A stretch of 64,000 nt of DNA from contig WOFQ01000009.1 of NCBI GenBank assembly GCA_012184525.1, positions 186,001-250,000 of the forward strand, in the 5' to 3' direction. Origin of the DNA: Xenoacremonium recifei. Its lineage: Eukaryota > Ascomycota > Sordariomycetes > Hypocreales > Nectriaceae. Both the position numbers and the translations under genes were made by a program. Below are positions 33,175-43,234 of this stretch, piece after piece. The notes under the pieces were generated by a model. That model was not told the DNA's origin, ran no database searches, and saw only the letters and a program-made list of their open reading frames with translations. How positions within the stretch are numbered: the stretch's first letter is position 1; every line of letters starts with the position of its first letter.

Positions 33175-34369
33175 TTGCTTTGACGTGACGGATCTTCTTA
33201 CATTAGCCGTAATCTGTAAGTGCTCATTAGCCATCTCCCAATTTCCCCTTATTATTATTTACCCTCAGAGGGGCGTAAACTTACAGCACTGTGGCCAGTG
33301 CAATATAGGTGCCCAAACCTCACGCCGTCCTATCAAGGTAGGAAGGCACGGCCGGCCAGTGTTATCTCGCGGGGAGAGTAGCTCGCATCCTGAGGAGCTG
33401 TGAGATGGGAAGGCGCATTGATGGATGCTCTTTCCATAATGTTAGGCAAGCGATGGTAGGGTTAGGGCTGTCCGCGAAAATGGGAGATAATTCTCATCGA
33501 GCTTTCTCTCCCACACTCCATTCTATAGCAGGATTTCAATTCTGCAATCTGGACGTTCCGCCTAGCCGCCTCTCCCCGTCTCTCCCGCGTGCCTTGGGCC
33601 CCAGTGCCCAATTCGATTCGTCTTTCGGTCCGCTGCTGCTGCCGTCGCTCCGCCCTCGTCGTTGCTTCCGCCTCTGCCGCCGTCCGTCCCGCCAGTTGCT
33701 GAAACGATTCCTAGTCAATGCCTCCATGAGGTGGCCAGCGATGGCACCTTTATACTTTTCTTCCGGTAGGTCCCTTCAGTTCCTTAATATTAGGAGCCGC
33801 TCTAATAGTTCTATATCTAGAAGCGAAATAGCTAATAATAGAACTCGCTATTACGGCATGCCTAAGCTTCTTCTAAATGGAGAAGTTAAGCGGCTTAAGT
33901 TATCTGCTTTAGTACTGCAAACTGGAGAGCTATGACCTACTGTTATTATTCGATGGAATGGAAAGGGCAGTGAGGCTTAAGATATAAATAGTTAAAAATA
34001 ATTAAGCACTTTTATTAAGATAAATAAGGGTCAGTACTGGAAAAAAGCAGTATAAAGCTGATAGAGGTAAAGGCATCCTAAACCAAGTTTGGGGTGTCCT
34101 GAACTGGATATATGGATTCCCGGAGATACGTTTTGTCGCTGTTGTTTTGTTTCTCCCTGACCAATCACCCTTACCTCACCCTACCAATTGAGTGTCGCCT
34201 TTCCCACGAGCATTCACCTTTGCTTTGTATTCACCTTTGCTTTAGACCAGCCATCCTTTCTCAAGAACCTTTCGCCAACTTTGTTTGTCTCGTGTGATCT
34301 TCGACTAATTCAACTCAGCCAAGTCAAACTCTGCTGGCTTCCTCGCGAAGAAGCCTCGTCTGGACATCG

Positions 34370-34951
34370 ATGCCCAACCTGCCCCTCATCGTCAGTCCTC
34401 GCGAACTGTACGTGGATGAGGTCAAGCTGATCTACTGGAAGGGCACATTCTACTGCAACGAGATTAATATCCTGAAATCAAAGTTTGCAGGCAGTTCACG
34501 GGAGGACATCGCCTTCCATATCCTCGACCGCTGGGGCCTTCCACGCGTACCATGGGTGAACCACGCGCTCAAGCACTCCCTTTGCAAGGGACCAGATCAT
34601 GGGATCGCCATGAAGTTCGGTATCGATGATGTCGACGATTTTGATCCTGTTCGGCACATACATCTGGACCGCAGCACGATTGTCCTCGACAGCCAAATGA
34701 CAAACGTGGCAATGTTCTGCTATCCTCCATCGACATGGGAGGATATTCGTGCCGCGCTGTGCAAGGTTCCCCTTCACCACTCCCTGTGAAGGGTCGATGA
34801 GCAGTTAGGACATGGGGCCTGGGTTGGGAAATTGAACCTGTCGATTACCCGTCAAGCACCCCGACTAGAGTTCGAAATGACGCTACTGCCAATCGAGGCC
34901 TGGATCCCTACCGACGAACGCGCTGACAGTCAGCCTTTGGGTCCATTCTAG
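34370..34951 (+). pseudogene. Broken gene fragment with in-frame stops, related to the one at 32.8-33.2 kb
   Basis: It opens MPNLPLIVSPRELYVDEVKL and runs 139 codons to a TGA at 34787-34789. It then stays open in the same frame (RVDEQLGHGAWVGKLNLSI..., IEAWIPTDERADSQPLGPF) to a TAG at 34949-34951. Both stops could arise by one C-to-T change (CGA to TGA, CAG to TAG), the pattern left by repeat-induced point mutation. No intron removes the first stop cleanly. The N-terminal motif, shared with the upstream fragment, marks a repeated gene family. Function unknown. Confidence 0.5.
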
Positions 34952-35089
34952 TGCGACGCGTGCCTCCTGGCGGCTTGGTAGCCATGATGTCAAGCGCCTA
35001 TGAACCATATATGGATGCCAAAGTAATCAGGCGCATTGCATTCTATCTCGATGGCCACGAATAATAAGCCCTGTGGTCTCTGTTCTTAG

Positions 35090-35235
35090 GGTCATATCCT
35101 TTATCGACATCTATAACCCTAATTCGGATCCTCAACCCAATTCTAGATTCATATCCCTAATCCATATCCCGGACACTTATCTAGACCTTAACCCCTAGAT
35201 AGACTCAGGACCCTGATTCAGATTAGGTAGTCAAG
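35090..35235 (-). repeat. Degenerate TTAGGG/GGATA-type repeat tract, right
   Basis: Read on the minus strand it shows GGGTTAAGG, GGGATATGGATTAGGGATATG, GGGTTGAGGATCC and AATTAGGGTTATAG, similar in flavour to the plus-strand tract at 32697-32820. The two therefore face each other about 2.3 kb apart. The similarity is by eye only. Confidence 0.4.
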
Positions 35236-36033
35236 CTTTTTGGCTGCAATTACTGACGCTCTGTATTCTTTTGATCCATCGTCCAGTAGGGAAAGTCTTG
35301 TGTTGATATGATCGCCGTGCAATCGAGCGGCTGTCTCAAATGCTGCCCCTTTGGCCTTCGAGCCAGCTAAGCATGTTCTTCAATTGGGTCTGTGTCGCGG
35401 GGTGTTGGTGGGCCAGCGACGAACCTCTCTCGTATGCCATGGCACTTCATGGCACAAAGGAAGCACTCGGGTGAATGCAGACTGTGCTTTCGACTCTACG
35501 GTAGGGCATTCGTCCTCAATTCGAAGAACATTGATCTGTAAAATTGGTCAGGAGTCTACGTGCAAGCCTCATCAATCGGTAATCTGCCGGGGGTCCGCGA
35601 GGAGCAAGTCCCTAACCGCACGTTCTGTCGCGTTCAGATACGGTTCTCAAATACGCAGCATTTCAGTGAATCCACCATTCAGAAATTTCTCACCAGGTGA
35701 CTTGACAGTGTACTTTATTTCACACTAAACGCGGTGATGCATGACGTCCCGACGAGAAGGTAACGTGACTTGACGCGCGCACAAGCCCATTTCCTCCCGT
35801 CAAACAAAAATCTCAGGACAACTGTCTTCTTTGTTTCCCATCAGCAAGCGAAAGTGTCCGCTTACGGTCCGTTGTCTACGTTATCTCACATCTTTTCGAA
35901 TTCCCTCTCTCTGGTTACTGACGAGAAGTCGCCGTTCCTCAACACTGATACCTGTCCCGGAGGATCTCTCTCGTCGCCCACGGGAAGTCGCCGTCTTTCA
36001 CCACTGTTGTGGCTAAACAAACAACTCTTCGAC

Positions 36034-39000
36034 ATGTCTCAACCAACAGGCATCACAGAAGATGGCCAAGACGACATGACCTCGGTCCGAAACTTCAAAC
36101 GGACGATCGATAAGACGGACTGTTTTCTACTCTTCGGTAATTCGGACCACCTGGTTCTGGGTTCCTCACAATCCAGCAGCGCCTGGAGCATCCGCTTTGT
36201 CGTGAACAGCAGATATGGTGTAAGCCCGTAGGTCGGGCTCACATTTGAGCTTCCCACCGACGAGAGATCGAATGAGGACAACGGCTTTGGCATCTGTCAC
36301 GCCTGTGAGCTATCTACTTTGCCTGAAATTTCCCCTATCTCGACCCAGCTAATTAGCTCCACAGTCGATCACAGAAACGGCCACAAAAACGACGTGAAAG
36401 TGAGATCCCACCACCACATCGACGTTCGGTTTCCCCGTGATGGGTATCACTATCTCATTGTTGACGTCGGGGCGGAGCTACTGCATCGCCTCCGAGCTGT
36501 CGGGTACACGACTGATCAGTCCCAAATGTCCTTGGTCACGGTGATCCTACGCGACAGCACGCGGGTCAAGGTGGACGGATTCGGTATGCCCTACGCATGT
36601 TCTGGTCATCCCGGAGATCACACACCTATGATCGGCGATGTATCGTTCCTGGATATACTAGACCAAGGGCAGTTCCGCTTCGTCGCCATGAAATCGGTTT
36701 CCGAAATGAAGAGCCGGGTCAGCCAGGAAATGTTGCCTCCTCAGTTCAGTTACGGCTATGGAACTTCGCACGAGTGGGCTCCAGCTACCGTGAGTATCTC
36801 GTGGCTGCGACCATGGACTGTTAGAATACTGATGTGCTAACGATTTGATCCATGTAGTACCAGAAGCTTCTTGCCGATAATAAGGGCCCCAAGTTTAAAG
36901 TTCGGCAGGTGTTCGATAGCAACAACGACTATCTCACAGCCCACACACAGGCCCAGGTCCAAGAAGTCATGTGGCTTGTGTGGACCGCTGACGAAATCCG
37001 GCAACGAGTATTCCCTGCTTTCTTCGTGGAGACGACAATCGGCAATGAGTACTATGTCGTCGTGAAACCAGGATTTCGACTTGAGAAGGCATATGAGCCC
37101 CAGTGGCAGTTCCTCGTCAGGGACAATACCTTCCGCTTGAATCTTCATGGGAGCGTCAACGACCAGAATCCTGTCGAGTGGGACGCAAGGTTTCTGGACA
37201 GCGCCACCTCGAAGAGATTGCGTTCCCGGTGGTCCGTCACCAAGGCGGAAGTTCTTCTTCATGTTCGACAGAGGAACGGGCGTGACCGGGGTCGCGATTT
37301 CGAGATCCAAACCTTTGCGACTCGCTTAGAGGCCGATGGAGCGACGGAACGATAGAATCATGTCGCCTTCAACTTCGATGCAGAGGTCAAGGAATTTGAG
37401 CGCAGAGTCACAGCCGTGAATACCTTCCATCCCAACGCTGCCCCCACTCACTCGCGGGTTATGAGTGATGCCGATCTCAAGTTCAGGATGAGTTTACACC
37501 GCGATTTGCTCCTTGGAACCGGCTTTTACGACACGTTGAGACCTACAGTCGGTGACCCCTCCACCGGAAATATTAGGATTCAAGAGGTCAAGTCGCTCCC
37601 ATCCGTCAGCTTCTTCTCTATCTTTGACAACGACTATGAAGAGGCGTTATTAGAGGAGATCCTCCCGATCGACCGTATGCGCTTCCGTCGGTATTTAGGC
37701 AGTCGTCCAGCTGGACTTGGGCTCATCACCGGAGTAAAATCCCCTGTCTTGAGTCATCTCGCTCTATCGCTAACTTCGATGAACAGGGAGCAGGATTTGG
37801 CAAGACGAGCGCCCTCGCCGTCGGGACCCTTGGTATGCTGACCAGTCTCGGTAAACTCTGGGGCACGGCTCCCTCGAATGCTGCAGTCGATAACTTTGCG
37901 ACCCGTCTCGATATCATAGATACTCGCGTCACCGATCGGTATAAGAACGACAAGTCAGTCAAAAGAAAAGCCTTCCGCCTTCGTTATCGGCTCATCGTTC
38001 GAGGTTATGGCATCAAGCATGAACTAGCAGCCTTCGTTCATCTTCTTGAATTTCCTGGTGATGGTAATAATTCAGCCCCCAAAGGCTACTGGTCCTTTGC
38101 TTCTAAGTGGCATCTTCACTTGTCGCTTACTTTCTGGTTTCTTGTTGTCCTTCGATCTCCCCACGTCCGTCAACTTCGTCCCGATGATGTTGAAATGCTT
38201 CACGAGCTACAGACGGCAGTCGATAAGGATGACGAAATGGCGCGTCTTCGTGCTGTTGTGACTGGAAGTATGACTTGGAACGATTATGCGGCCAGTCGTA
38301 TGGTTTCTAAGGAGAAGATCTCCCGCTATTTCGATGCCATTATCGCGATGGCCGATATTGTGTTCACGACACCATCTGTCTCCAAGAGCAAATTCTACGA
38401 CGACCACAAGACCGGAATTCGAGGTATTGTCGTGGATGAGGCTGGTGCCATGACACAGTCTGACCTTTTGACGGTCTGGGGCAACGTCCTTTTGCCCCGC
38501 CTGATGGCCGGAGACGATGAGCAGCTGGAGCCCGTTCTAATGTCGACAAGGGCGAAGAAGGATGACACCAGCGACAACAGCGAGGAAGTCATCAACCGTT
38601 TTGCTGATGACGGTCGGTTATCGCCCCTCCGGTTCTTCAAGGGGCACGGTTGGCCGGTCTTCCGACTCCGTGTTCAGTTGCGAATGGCAGACGACCTGTT
38701 TGCATTATGCCGAGACGGTGTCTATCCCGACTTGGAGTGTACATACGACCCGCAGTGTAATATCCAGCTACCAGTTCACACACTCGGGCGAAAGCTCGAG
38801 TCCTTTCTCTGCTCCCGGTATATCTCGTTCCTGTGAATTCTTCCTTGAGGAGGCATTTCGGTACTAATCTGCAGTTAGGTACCCGTCAATGGCACCATCG
38901 CCCGTCGGCATTCTTCGGCCAGCCTTTCTACACTGTGTTGGATCCACGGCTCTCGTTGACGACTCGCTGTCAACCTACAATCCTCGTCAAGTCGAAGTTG

Positions 39001-39515
39001 CACTTGACTTCCTAGTTGATTTTGTCGAGGCTCAAAACGCGGATCCTTCCAGAATCGTCATCATAACACCGTACAGGGCGAACGCCGAATACGTTGAACG
39101 GAAGCGACGGTCGGCAAAATACAGTACCCTCAATCCGATGCCACCGACCGCAACAATCGACTCTTTCCAAGGTCAAGAGAGTGACCTGGTAATCGTGGTC
39201 ATGGCTACCACTCGAACGAAGGGCCCGGGATTCACGACAAACAAGAACCGACTCAACGTAATTTTAAGCCGACAGTGCAGTGGTCTCCTGATCGTCGGCG
39301 ACATTAACACCGACAAGGTGCGTTTTAAGGCCAATAGGTCAGCAGGGGCAGCGAAGGATTCCAAGTCCGTGTTTATAAAGCTTAAGGATGGCCAGACGGC
39401 CTATTTCAAAGCCAGGTTTCTCAACTTCGTGCATAACTCCCTTTGGACTTGGAAAAGGGTCGTCAAGATCCCTGCGGCGAAGTATGCGGAGGATGGCGAT
39501 GAGAGCATGGTCTAG
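36034..39515 (+). pseudogene. Superfamily 1 (UPF1/Dna2-like) helicase with two in-frame TAG codons
   Basis: Exons 36034-36789, 36858-37733, 37787-38817 and 38879-39515 make one 1,100-codon frame. The helicase core is complete. Walker A is GGAGFGKTS (formed by the splice at 37787). Motif Ia is GTAPSNAAVDN, motif II VVDEAGAM and motif III GDDEQLEP. Motif V is TIDSFQGQESDLVIV and motif VI RLNVILSRQ, where the usual SRAR is altered. The N-terminal ~550 residues have no known domain. The frame is broken by TAG at 36229-36231 and 37353-37355, both one C-to-T step from CAG, with well-formed protein on both sides. A weak 45-nt intron (GTAAGC to CGAG) could remove the first; nothing removes the second. 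It is probably a recent pseudogene of an RNA/DNA helicase-like protein, otherwise well preserved. Confidence 0.7.
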
Positions 39516-40311
39516 AAGTAGAGAACGGGATTGGGCCTTAGGGTTTGGGTGCTATGTCAAATTTCCGTATTGTTCATTATTACCAAGTCCTTAACCTGCG
39601 TCCCCCTTCTGAATCCCCAGCCTAGGCGCCTAACTAAGTAGTGAATTGATGATTAAAGAACGAGTTGACGTCGGCCAAGGCTCTGGAGATCCCGCTTTTA
39701 AAGCTGTCACGAGTCAAGTAGGTCCTGTTCGTCTGGCTGTCTTAGACGCCTGCGATTTCAACATCGGCGGAGCTCCGCCCTCACGCTTTCCAACTGAGCT
39801 CCTCCGTGAAAGTCCAGTGATAGCCAGTATTGTCGAGATACCTGATTTTATGAGAAAAGAAAATATGACTTTTCCTTTTCCTACGTAAATCGTGTTTCTT
39901 TTCTAAAACGCGAGGACCTCGGGACAGGTTGGAGAGAGAGCTCTGTATTGAGCAGAAGAACATGTTGTTATGGGAAAATCTGGGGAGTAATCGCCCCCAC
40001 CCAATCCCCCAAACCACCCTACCCTGGACCCGTTACCCCCACTTCGTGGGATTTGCTTTGTGGCCAAAGACTCGGAATCTTCTAGTCGTGGCACTTGCGG
40101 GCAAACAGCGGCTTTCTCTCCGGCAGGCCAGATTGCAGTGAAAACCAGTGTCATCTGGATCCATTCCCCGCGTCGTCTAAAGTTGCTAAACGGCGGTTGC
40201 AGGTGAGTTGCCGCACGCAGCTTCGATAGCCGGTGGGGGTTCAAAAGAAACAAAACCCCTCGTCAACGACGTCAAGCAGCAAACTCAAGGTTACCCGTTC
40301 CCCTTCATTTC
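39516..40311. other. Intergenic
   Basis: About 800 bases after the helicase remnant. There is a sharp change at about 40230 to GC-rich sequence of the dehydrogenase gene. No coding signal. The last part should hold the dehydrogenase promoter. Confidence 0.5.
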
Positions 40312-41295
40312 ATGTTCCGCACCGTCAGTCGAGCAGCACGATCCGGCATCATGAAGCTTCTTTACCCCACCTCTTTGAAGCTCGACGTGACGAGCCTCCA
40401 GGGCTTCTCCGTGGCTCTGTGCCCCTATAATGTCAAGGCCAAGCTGCCCGAGGAGCTCGTTGACGCCGACGTGCTCGTCACCTGGACCAACAGCGCGGAA
40501 AACCTCAAAGATGCGGCTGCGCGGATGAAGAACCTGCGCTGGATCCAGTCCCTGGCCGCGGGACCCAACGATGTTCTGGCGGCTGGCTTCGACGCCTCCA
40601 AGATCAAGATCACCACCGGCTCAGGCCTTCACGACCACACTGTGGCCGAGCACACGCTGGGTCTGCTGCTCGTGGCCGCGCGCCGCTTCTTCGAGATGCG
40701 CGACTACCAGCTGCAGTCACAGTGGCCGGTCCATCTCGGCGGTCCTCAGCCTGACCGTCCCGCCGGCGCCTTCACGACGCTCCGTGATGCCCGCATCCTG
40801 GTCTGGGGCTTTGGCAACATCGCGAAGGCTCTCACCCCGCACCTGATTGGACTCGGCGCGAAGGTCCGGGGCGTGGCTCGCGGGCAAGGCGTGCGCAACG
40901 GCATCGAGGTGTACGGCGAGGACAAGCTGCCGGAGCTGCTGCCCGAGACGGATGCCCTGGTCATGATCTTGCCTGGATCGGATGCGACGAAGCACGCGCT
41001 CAACGCTGAGAGGCTGAAGCTTCTCCCGAAGCACGCCTGGGTGGTCAACGTGGGACGCGGCACGTCAATAGACGAAGATGCCCTCCTTCAAGCGTTGGAG
41101 AAGAAGGAGATCGGTGGTGCGGCACTGGATGTGTTCGAGACGGAGCCTCTTCCGGGGTCGAGCCCGCTTTGGAATGCCCCCAACTTGGTAGTCTCGCCGC
41201 ATGCTGCCGGTGGACGGCCGCAAGGCTCGGAGGCGTTGATTGCCGACAACTTGAGGAGGTTCATTGCTGAGCAGGAGCTGAAGAACATTATTTAA
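40312..41295 (+). CDS. D-isomer-specific 2-hydroxyacid dehydrogenase
   Basis: A single exon of 327 aa. It has the standard two-domain fold: an N-terminal catalytic part (DADVLVTWTN..., RWIQSLAAGPNDVL), a Rossmann NAD(P)-binding motif VWGFGNIAKAL, and the catalytic triad Arg in NVGRGTSIDE, Glu in DVFETEPLP and His in SPHAAG. It reduces 2-keto acids (glyoxylate, hydroxypyruvate or similar) to D-2-hydroxy acids. The ATG at 40312 gives an Arg/Ala-rich head MFRTVSRAARSGI that could be a mitochondrial targeting peptide; a shorter start at 40351 would make the cytosolic form. Codon use is strikingly GC-biased compared with the preceding decayed region. Substrate preference cannot be read from sequence. 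Confidence 0.9.
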   Translation: MFRTVSRAARSGIMKLLYPTSLKLDVTSLQGFSVALCPYNVKAKLPEELVDADVLVTWTNSAENLKDAAARMKNLRWIQSLAAGPNDVLAAGFDASKIKITTGSGLHDHTVAEHTLGLLLVAARRFFEMRDYQLQSQWPVHLGGPQPDRPAGAFTTLRDARILVWGFGNIAKALTPHLIGLGAKVRGVARGQGVRNGIEVYGEDKLPELLPETDALVMILPGSDATKHALNAERLKLLPKHAWVVNVGRGTSIDEDALLQALEKKEIGGAALDVFETEPLPGSSPLWNAPNLVVSPHAAGGRPQGSEALIADNLRRFIAEQELKNII

Positions 41296-41540
41296 TGGCA
41301 ATTATAGATGGAATAATGAAATAGAATGAATTAAAGCAATCGGGTTCTTCAAAAGGTGTGGATTTTCGTCATTTGAGTCTCATCTCAAGTGAGTGCTCTC
41401 GTCTCATCATGAGAGAAGTAGTACAGGAGAGAACCATTTTCTGATCTATCGTTTTCAATACGCCCTCCCTTTCGAATACCTCTATCCCAAGTCTAGCTTC
41501 TATTATATTCCCGTCTATAATGGTCTATCACCAAGAGTCC

Positions 41541-42442
41541 TCACGAACGCTTCGGCTTCCATAGAGCCCATGCAACCATCATGCACGCCTTCAAGAACGC
41601 AGCAATCCAGAGCGATCCCGAGAAACCAACCCACGACTTTGACATGAACCCGCCAGCCACCGACCCGGCAAACAGTAGAATAGCCCCAGCGGCCCGTCTG
41701 TTCCGGTCCGCATTGTCCGTAATAGGAGCCGTGAAGAGTCGCGCATCGCTGAACAGATCGCAGTACAGACTCGTCAACACAATCGTCGGCATGGCGTTGT
41801 ACTTGAGCACCCGGCTCGCCACAATCTGGCCCGCGCTCTGGAAGGCCAACAGCGTGATGGGCGCAAGATCCGACCAGGGAAACGAGTCCACGACGGTCTC
41901 GGTGATGATGCCGTCGTGGTGCGTGGTGTGGCGACCCTGCGGCGTGTTGGCGACGGCCCCCGAAGTCGCAAGGATGGCGACGATGGCCGTGAACAGCGAT
42001 TGGATGCCAAACGAGGCGACGAAGACCCAGCGCTTGTGTGCGCCGAAGTGACGGTGGAAGCTGGAGAAGAAGAGAGCGCCCAGCGCGAAGCAGGCGATGG
42101 CGACGAGCGAGCGCGCCCAGGCGTGACGCGGGAGGTTCTCCGGCTGGCCGCTGACGCCCAAACTGACGAAAATGGTGTTTCCTGGGTTGAGTCAGCAGGT
42201 GTCTCTCAAACCCGGCCGGGCTCAAGGGCTCGTAACTCACCGGTCTGCATGCTCACGAAGCAGCCGTACATGTTGAACGCCGCGCTGTCGACAAGGCCAG
42301 CAATCAGGAAGCACACCAGAAGCACCAAATCGCCCCAGCGCGTGTCAACATCAGTCGTCCATCGTTTCGAGAGGCTAGACGTGCTCTCGTTTGATCCCTT
42401 GGCGACCTCGTCCGTTGGCTGGGCCGAGGTCAACGCACTCAT
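41541..42442 (-). CDS. DUF1275 (YoaK-like) membrane protein
   Basis: Exons 42442-42241 and 42181-41541 (280 aa). The splice (GTGAGT...CCCAG, 59 nt) rebuilds NMYGCFVSMQTGNTIFVSLGVSG, the conserved Q-TGN motif of the DUF1275 family at the end of helix 1. Six hydrophobic segments follow, including LLVCFLIAGLVDSAAF, SLVAIACFALGALFF, WVFVASFGIQSLFTAIVAIL and the C-terminal AAGAILLFAGSVAGG. FQSAGQIVASRVLKYNAMPTIVLTSLY is another family block. Members are conserved in bacteria and fungi, but their transport role is unproven. It lies convergent with the dehydrogenase gene, the stops 245 bp apart. Confidence 0.87.
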
Positions 42443-43234
42443 TTTGCCCGTCTCGAAAAAATTGATGAAGTTGAAGACGCAGCAAGGCGGAAGAGACGAG
42501 GAAATACCAGATGGTGCAATACCCGCCGCTACTAGCCGTAGTTCACGCTCCGTTGCTCGGTGGAATGGGCGCCGATGAAGGAAGTGGGTGAGTCAAAACA
42601 AAGCACTATCGACGACAAAACTTTTTTTCTATCAGTCGCCTTATTAGCTTACTGAATGAGTCCGGATCCTCCATCATTCATATCAACTGTTTATTCTCCT
42701 GATTCGGATTGCGTGCTTATTCGGACGAGCCACCAGTGGGGCGATTATCCTCTCCAGGTGCCGTTCTATCCAGGGGAATGCTCGAATGACGAACTGGAAG
42801 CATCGTGTGTTGGATGCAGGCTGTTGAAGGGCTTGACTCAAAACCGGGCGATCGCCCGTTGTCGAAAGTCTCATCGCTGGTGCTTGAGTCTCGCATGTAG
42901 GTCATGCAGTCAGTGGTTCATCGAACTCCCCGGTCTCGCTTCCATGACGATATTTTAGCGGGAAATGAGGTCTTATCTGGCGGTTAAGGGTTTTTCTCAC
43001 TACGGAGTACTAATTACAGGTTGACGGGGAGTAGCGCCTTGGTCTAGGCTCTGTCCGTAGCGGAGCTCGGATCGCATCCGGCTTCGATGACAGAGCGGAA
43101 GGGCAGCGATCTATCCGAGGCTTCGGGGACTGTTTTCCTTGGTCGTTTTTTCACTCATACTGCCTGATCTAAGTTTAGAATCATTCATTCATTATTGCAT
43201 GCTTCTCGTTGTTGTGTAGGCTGTTTCTTAGCCT
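42443..43234. other. Intergenic
   Basis: About 790 bases. An isolated 100-codon frame at 42656-42958 (with CVGCRLLKGL) has no recognisable family and no splice support, so it is not called. The promoter of the DUF1275 gene lies just above 42443. Confidence 0.45.

Larger units (their letters stand above)
32260..36033. other. Degenerate region with decayed gene fragments
   Basis: About 3.8 kb with alternating AT-rich blocks (32530-32650, 33780-34060) and a GC-rich block (33540-33720). It contains two broken related coding fragments, a probable third trace of them, and two GGATTAGGG-flavoured tracts in opposite orientation. No intact gene is supported. The mix suggests an old mobile element or a decayed gene family. 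Confidence 0.5.

Noticed and set aside
33536..33727. GC-rich frame with RRQRRKQRRGR on the minus strand
   Set aside because: Low-complexity Arg-rich or Ala/Glu-rich translations in more than one frame of a GC-rich block; no known domain.
41774..42578. Long plus-strand and minus-strand frames over the DUF1275 gene
   Set aside because: GC-rich third positions keep other frames open; only the minus frame with the Q-TGN motif and membrane helices is meaningful.
42656..42958. 100-codon frame with CVGCRLLKGL
   Set aside because: No family resemblance, no splice structure, and codon use like the surrounding non-coding DNA.
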